DNA from: an uncultured Collinsella sp.
Lineage (GTDB): Bacteria > Actinomycetota > Coriobacteriia > Coriobacteriales > Coriobacteriaceae
Length of the DNA stretch: 64,000 nucleotides
Reading direction: 5' to 3'
Assembly (NCBI GenBank): GCA_902465265.1
Contig: CABQMF010000003.1
Location: 1 to 64,000, forward strand
Below, one piece after another: positions 59,767-64,000 of this stretch; position 1 is the stretch's first letter, and every line of letters begins with the position of its first letter. The notes under the pieces are model-generated. The model had not been told where the DNA came from. It saw only the letters and a list, made by a program, of their open reading frames with translations, and ran no database searches. Position numbers and translations under genes: made by a program.

Positions 59767-62700
59767 ATGAGGAAGAAGAAGATGGGGATGCGCGCTGCGT
59801 TGATGCGTCTGCTGGGTATCGCAACCGTGGCATGCGCGCTCGTGGCGACGCCGGCCGTGGCAAACGCCGAGACGCAGGTTATGCCCGACGGGGTGAGGGC
59901 GGAGGTGCTGTCGCTTAAGCAGGCCAACAACGAACCCGTCCAAATCACCGAGCCGGGCAGTTACGTACTTAAGACGGCTGAGGGTGAGGTCACGCCATCT
60001 TCGGGTTACACCATCGACGCGCCGGATGCGTCTCGGATTAATCCTGTGAGGATCTACATCGATGGTACGGTCTACGTGAACGATAAGACTAACTGGCGGG
60101 TTGAGCAAACTCGATGGCTGTTCAACATCAAACAGGGTAGCAATATCGAGTTCATCGGTGTCAACAATCCGTGCGTCAGCTTCCATAGAAACCAAAAGCA
60201 ATTTGAGTCCGTAAGCGGCTTTTTGACCGACCGCTATTACAGCGGTGGCTACAAAAAGGCATCGGGCGACATCTCGGTTGGCCTGGGGGTTGGCGACGGC
60301 TCGCAGAATTTCATTCTCTCGTATGGCAGCAAGTACGAGCAAAAGGTACCTGCGATTTCCCTGGGTAGCACCGAGGGCAAGTTAACCGCCAAGTTCGAAA
60401 AAATGAAGATCCAAGGCTATGTTGGCAAATCGGGCGCAGTGGCGGGCAACGCCCAAGAGTATGCCGTTCCTGTACATCTCTTCCGTGAGGGCAGGGATAC
60501 GACTGGCGGCAATACCAACTCCTTCGCGGCGACTTTTACCGACTGTGTGTTCTACGATACGTCTGGAGACTTCAATGGTGCTGTTTCCGTCGATGGCAAC
60601 AGCAGCTTCAAGATGCCCAAAGACGGAAGCGCTGTCGCAAAGTTGACGGCGACGTTCAACAATTGCAGCTTCACTGGCAGCAATGGGGAGAACGTGGGCG
60701 TCAGGCAGACGAACAATAGTTACAGCTCAGTCGAAGCGGCTCGTTATTTTGCTAATTCTTCTGTCCTTAATACCTATGCTGTCGCAGGCGTGATGGGCGT
60801 CACCAACGCTACGGTCAACCTCAACGACTGCAAGATGAGCAACTTCCACAGCACGCGTTCGAGCTCGGCCGACAACACTTTGACAGTCGATGCCCTTAAT
60901 GTTGCACGAAGCGCTCGCTGCAACATAAACGGCGGCGAAATTTCTCGCTATGGCGCGCGCGGCAATACGTGCGTGGTATACGCCGCCGGAACCCTTACCC
61001 TTAACGGATCGCCGGAAATCGCGAGCTACTGGAAGAACAGCCACGCCGACGATACTAATTATGGCGACAAGTACACTGAAGCTGATAAGGCTACGGGAAC
61101 CGCCAAGAGCCTGTATGTCCCGAAGAAAAAGAGTGTCGATGCCAACGTCCCGGCGCTGAATATCGCGTCTGACTTCTCCGTACGCGGAGGCTTTGGAGAC
61201 AATGTTTGGATCTCGATTGAGGAGACTGCGGACAGTAATGGCGTAAAGTCGCGTGTCCTTGGCACCTGCGAATCCAACAAGATCGAAGGCGTTGTGCCAG
61301 ACGGCTCGTCCGAGAACGACGACAACTCCGACAAGTACGAGGTCGTGAACCTTAACGGCGACCTCACCTTCCGCGAGACCATCCACCAGCACAAGTGGAA
61401 GGTCGAAGCTGACGGCATGGGCGTTAAGGCGTCGTGCGTGGGTCCGTTCCGCAACAGCGAGTGCGAATATGGTATGGGCGAGGACGGCGAGCCCAAAAAG
61501 TACCTGAGGGCCACGTATAAGCTTTCCATGTCCAAGGCAACGAGCTCTCAGAGCACCGAACTTGTCTATGACGGTTGCCCGGTCAAGATTGCTTTGAATA
61601 AGGACGGCGCGTGGAATCTAGAGCAGATGGGCGTAACGGCCAGCGATGAATTCACGTGGTATCAGTGCAAGTCCCAGGCGGACGCCGAGGCATATAAAAA
61701 CGGCACCAAGCTCAAGGATGCTCCGGCGGACGCTGGCTACTACTATGTCGTCACGAGCTTTAAGACTGCCTCTGGTCAGACGCTCGAGGGCAAGAAGGCC
61801 TTTGAGATTTCGCCGCGTCGCCTGGTTAGGGGTCAATCCTACCAGTTCACCCTTAAAGACGGCGGCAAGGGCGCGGGCAAGTATGCCTATGACGGCAAGG
61901 AGCATCAGCCTGTCGTCGAAAGTGCAAAGTTCAAAAACGGTGCCGGTGAGTGGGTCGATCTCGTTGAGGGCAAGGATTACGAGCTCAGCGCTCGAAGTGA
62001 ATCCGGACTGAAGCAGACCGAGCCAGGGCAATACGAGTGCATTGTCATCGGTAAGGGCAACTTCACGACCGATGGCGGCACCACAAGTGTTCTGACGCTC
62101 AAGTGGGAGATCGTTGATGTTTCGCGCTTTGACCTTGAGGTCACTGGCTTTGAGGGCGCCTATGACGGCAAAGAGCACGGCATTACGGTCAACGTCAAGA
62201 ATGACCCCCAGCCGGCGGATATGAAGATCGAGTACTGCGAAGAGGGTGGCGATTGGACGACGAAAAAGCCGACCTATCGCAATGCGGCCGAGTACACGAC
62301 CCGTTACCGTGTGACGGCTTCCGACTACCTGACCGTTACGGGCCAAGCGACCGTGAAGATTTCCAAGGCAGACCAGGAAGCGCCGGCTGGGCTCGTGGGC
62401 AATAATTGGACCACGTGCAGCAGCAAGGACGGCTCCATCTCGGGCGTGACCAAGAAAATGGAATACCGCCACGAATTCAGCAAAGACTACCAGAAGATAA
62501 CGTCTGACGATAAACTGACCGGTCTTGCGAAGTCGGGAACGTACTACGTTCGCTATGCCGAGGATAACAACCACAATGCGTCGCCCGATGCCGAGGTCAA
62601 GATCGAGCAGGGTCCTCATGCCGTTGCTGACAATGCAGCTTGGAAGCCGAATGGCGAAGGTAGCCACGTTAAGGTCTGCAAGTATTGTAAGAAGACTCAG

Positions 62701-64000
62701 GAGCGCCAGCCCTGCAGGTGGAAATATGAGATCGTTACGCCCGCCACGCCTGAGGCCGATGGTGTTCGTCAAAAGGTCTGCAGGGTTTGCAACGGCAGGT
62801 GGGATGAAGAACGTTATACCTACGTGGATACTTACGCCCCCACCATTTATGACCTCTGGGTAGATAAGGCCTACTGCGAGAGCGTTTCGTTTGACGTGTT
62901 CGATGACCGCGACGAGACGGTGACGGTTACCGATAACGGCAAGGAGCTCAAGGCTGGCAAGGACGGAAAGTACACGGTTAAGGCCGCTGAAGGCGATGCC
63001 GGTACTGAGCATGTAATCGTGGCTACGGACACTGCCGGCAATAAAGAGACCATCACAATTAAGATGTACGCCGAGCATGTGTATAAATGGACGATCGACA
63101 AGCAGCCGACGGTTACCGAGACCGGCTCCAAACATGGAACGTGCTCCGTGTGCGGCCATGAGTCGGGTGCGGTAGAGATTCCGGCCCTGGCTGTTAAGGG
63201 CTATTCGGGCAAATATGACGGCAAGGACCACTCTGTCGACGCCTCGGCGCTGCCCGAAGGTTCCGTCGTTGAATACAAGGCTGCTGACGGCGGCTGGACG
63301 AGCGTTGCGCCCAGCATCAAGGATGCCGGCAGTGTGACGGTCGACTATCGCGTCACGATCGACGGCGCGGCGGTCGACGGCAAGGTGACGCTTGAGGTCA
63401 AACCGCGTGCGATAACGGTCGCGGCGCAGGACGCCTCCAAGACCTATGGTGAGGACGATCCCAAGTTTACGTATGACGTCACTTCTGGCGAGCTCGTCGA
63501 GGGCGAGAGCCTTCAGGGTATTGAGATTGAGCGCGATGATGACGACAGTGTACGCGACGGAGGTTATGCTCTGCGCCTGACGCAGCCTGAGGGCGCCAAC
63601 TCCAACTACAAGATCACGTTCAAGGATGGCACCTTTACAATCAGCAAACGCGAGCTCACCGTAACGTGGGACACCACTATTGAGTTCACCTACGACGGCG
63701 AGGAGCACTGTCCCCAAGTGAAGCTCCACAACATTGTCGGCGATGACGATCTCTCCGCGTGTGTTGACGGCGCCAAAGTCAAGGCTGGCACCTACACGGC
63801 GAAAATCACCGAGCTGACGGGCGACGACGCGGGTAACTACAAGCTTCCCGCCGAAGGCCTGACGTGCGAGTTCTCCATCAAGAAGGCGCCCCAGGGCGCG
63901 CCGAAGGTCCAGGCCACGGCCGAGACTGTGAGTGGCAAGTCCGACGGTAAGATCACGGGCGTCGACGCTATGATGGAGTGGCGCGCCAAGGACTCTGGCG
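59767..64000 (+). CDS. Giant repeat-containing surface adhesin, 5' part
   Basis: Starts ATG after AAGGGAG and stays open to the window end (at least 1411 residues, no stop). The signal peptide ends near residue 34 (VANA-ET). Residues ~60-480 look like a right-handed beta-helix with Asn/Ser/Gly-rich turns. Then come many beta modules, several opening with YDGKEH, YDGKDH or YDGEEH, an MBG-type unit (ITVAAQDASKTYGEDDPKF), and Cys-pair knuckles (CKYCKK, CRVCNG, CSVCGH). Such modules build long cell-wall adhesins of gut Gram-positives; a C-terminal sortase signal would be expected outside the window. Codons include more T/A-ending choices than the neighbours. Confidence 0.85.
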   Translation, partial: MRKKKMGMRAALMRLLGIATVACALVATPAVANAETQVMPDGVRAEVLSLKQANNEPVQITEPGSYVLKTAEGEVTPSSGYTIDAPDASRINPVRIYIDGTVYVNDKTNWRVEQTRWLFNIKQGSNIEFIGVNNPCVSFHRNQKQFESVSGFLTDRYYSGGYKKASGDISVGLGVGDGSQNFILSYGSKYEQKVPAISLGSTEGKLTAKFEKMKIQGYVGKSGAVAGNAQEYAVPVHLFREGRDTTGGNTNSFAATFTDCVFYDTSGDFNGAVSVDGNSSFKMPKDGSAVAKLTATFNNCSFTGSNGENVGVRQTNNSYSSVEAARYFANSSVLNTYAVAGVMGVTNATVNLNDCKMSNFHSTRSSSADNTLTVDALNVARSARCNINGGEISRYGARGNTCVVYAAGTLTLNGSPEIASYWKNSHADDTNYGDKYTEADKATGTAKSLYVPKKKSVDANVPALNIASDFSVRGGFGDNVWISIEETADSNGVKSRVLGTCESNKIEGVVPDGSSENDDNSDKYEVVNLNGDLTFRETIHQHKWKVEADGMGVKASCVGPFRNSECEYGMGEDGEPKKYLRATYKLSMSKATSSQSTELVYDGCPVKIALNKDGAWNLEQMGVTASDEFTWYQCKSQADAEAYKNGTKLKDAPADAGYYYVVTSFKTASGQTLEGKKAFEISPRRLVRGQSYQFTLKDGGKGAGKYAYDGKEHQPVVESAKFKNGAGEWVDLVEGKDYELSARSESGLKQTEPGQYECIVIGKGNFTTDGGTTSVLTLKWEIVDVSRFDLEVTGFEGAYDGKEHGITVNVKNDPQPADMKIEYCEEGGDWTTKKPTYRNAAEYTTRYRVTASDYLTVTGQATVKISKADQEAPAGLVGNNWTTCSSKDGSISGVTKKMEYRHEFSKDYQKITSDDKLTGLAKSGTYYVRYAEDNNHNASPDAEVKIEQGPHAVADNAAWKPNGEGSHVKVCKYCKKTQERQPCRWKYEIVTPATPEADGVRQKVCRVCNGRWDEERYTYVDTYAPTIYDLWVDKAYCESVSFDVFDDRDETVTVTDNGKELKAGKDGKYTVKAAEGDAGTEHVIVATDTAGNKETITIKMYAEHVYKWTIDKQPTVTETGSKHGTCSVCGHESGAVEIPALAVKGYSGKYDGKDHSVDASALPEGSVVEYKAADGGWTSVAPSIKDAGSVTVDYRVTIDGAAVDGKVTLEVKPRAITVAAQDASKTYGEDDPKFTYDVTSGELVEGESLQGIEIERDDDDSVRDGGYALRLTQPEGANSNYKITFKDGTFTISKRELTVTWDTTIEFTYDGEEHCPQVKLHNIVGDDDLSACVDGAKVKAGTYTAKITELTGDDAGNYKLPAEGLTCEFSIKKAPQGAPKVQATAETVSGKSDGKITGVDAMMEWRAKDSG

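Noticed and set aside
61618..63729. 703-codon minus-strand frame opposite the adhesin
   Set aside because: The plus frame is uninterrupted with signal peptide and repeat modules; the minus frame lacks a ribosome site and domains.

Overview
The window is 64 kb of high-GC DNA (about 60% G+C by eye) that looks like chromosome of a gut Coriobacteriia member, most probably Collinsella. The indicators are actinobacterial codon use, Coriobacteriia-type proteins (an MFS-like membrane module fused to a LuxR HTH, an NRAMP-related magnesium transporter), phospho-beta-glucosidases, a [NiFe]-hydrogenase maturation operon with NikR, LuxS, sortase-type surface proteins, and many dispersed palindromic intergenic repeats. 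I see no prophage, CRISPR array, rRNA or tRNA. Species assignment is inference.

Layout. 1-6.1 kb: a beta-glucoside/lactose-type PTS operon (BglG/LicR-type regulator, IIA, IIB, IIC, two GH1 phospho-glycosidases). 6.2-6.8 kb: a frameshifted small gene behind a hairpin that holds an SOS-box-like palindrome, then a small inverted-repeat element. 7-12.7 kb: membrane and envelope genes (PAQR/hemolysin III, CNNM/CorC, a YtxH/PRC-barrel pair, a NodB-like protein lacking metal ligands). 12.9-16.2 kb: a magnesium operon (M-box riboswitch, an MgtE-type sensor protein on an unusual membrane module, an NRAMP-related Mg transporter). 16.8-22.5 kb: OatA-like acyltransferase, ribokinase, nucleoside hydrolase, luxS, DUF4867. 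22.9-29 kb: a third GH1 enzyme and a YdjG/YdjI-like zinc-ribbon/SPFH cluster with a lipoprotein. 29-35 kb: a NarL-type two-component system with an apparent pseudokinase sensor, and a membrane LuxR regulator. 35-38 kb: MgtA P-type ATPase with a candidate leader peptide. 38-42.5 kb: pyrE, an HTH-less RpiR/SIS protein, EIIA-Glc, a lipoprotein, a HAD phosphatase and several structured intergenic elements. 42.9-50.2 kb: a sortase-type C69 dipeptidase between two 129-bp repeats, then a cobalamin-riboswitch-controlled 1507-residue surface protein with a transcobalamin-like alpha/alpha region. 50.4-56.3 kb: an 82-residue protein, nikR, hypF, hypC, hypD, hypE. 56.5-59.5 kb: thioredoxin, a UDG-like degenerate protein, an AgrC/LytTR two-component system. 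59.8-64 kb: the start of a giant surface adhesin that runs off the window.

How the parts fit. Three metal or cofactor circuits stand out. Mg2+ enters by two routes controlled by different leaders: M-box on the MgtE/NRAMP operon, leader ORF plus hairpin on mgtA. Ni2+ is linked to hydrogenase assembly by nikR inside the hyp operon. Cobalamin appears to control one large cell-surface protein, which suggests a Gram-positive corrinoid-capture function. Sugar use (PTS with phospho-glycosidases, EIIA-Glc) and ribose/nucleoside/AI-2 metabolism (rbsK, nucleoside hydrolase, luxS) complete a saccharolytic, H2-metabolising gut lifestyle.

The intergenic DNA is unusually rich in repeats. At least six families of palindromic elements recur or form arrays here, and one pair shows compensatory changes that keep its stems paired while the capping loop is invariant.
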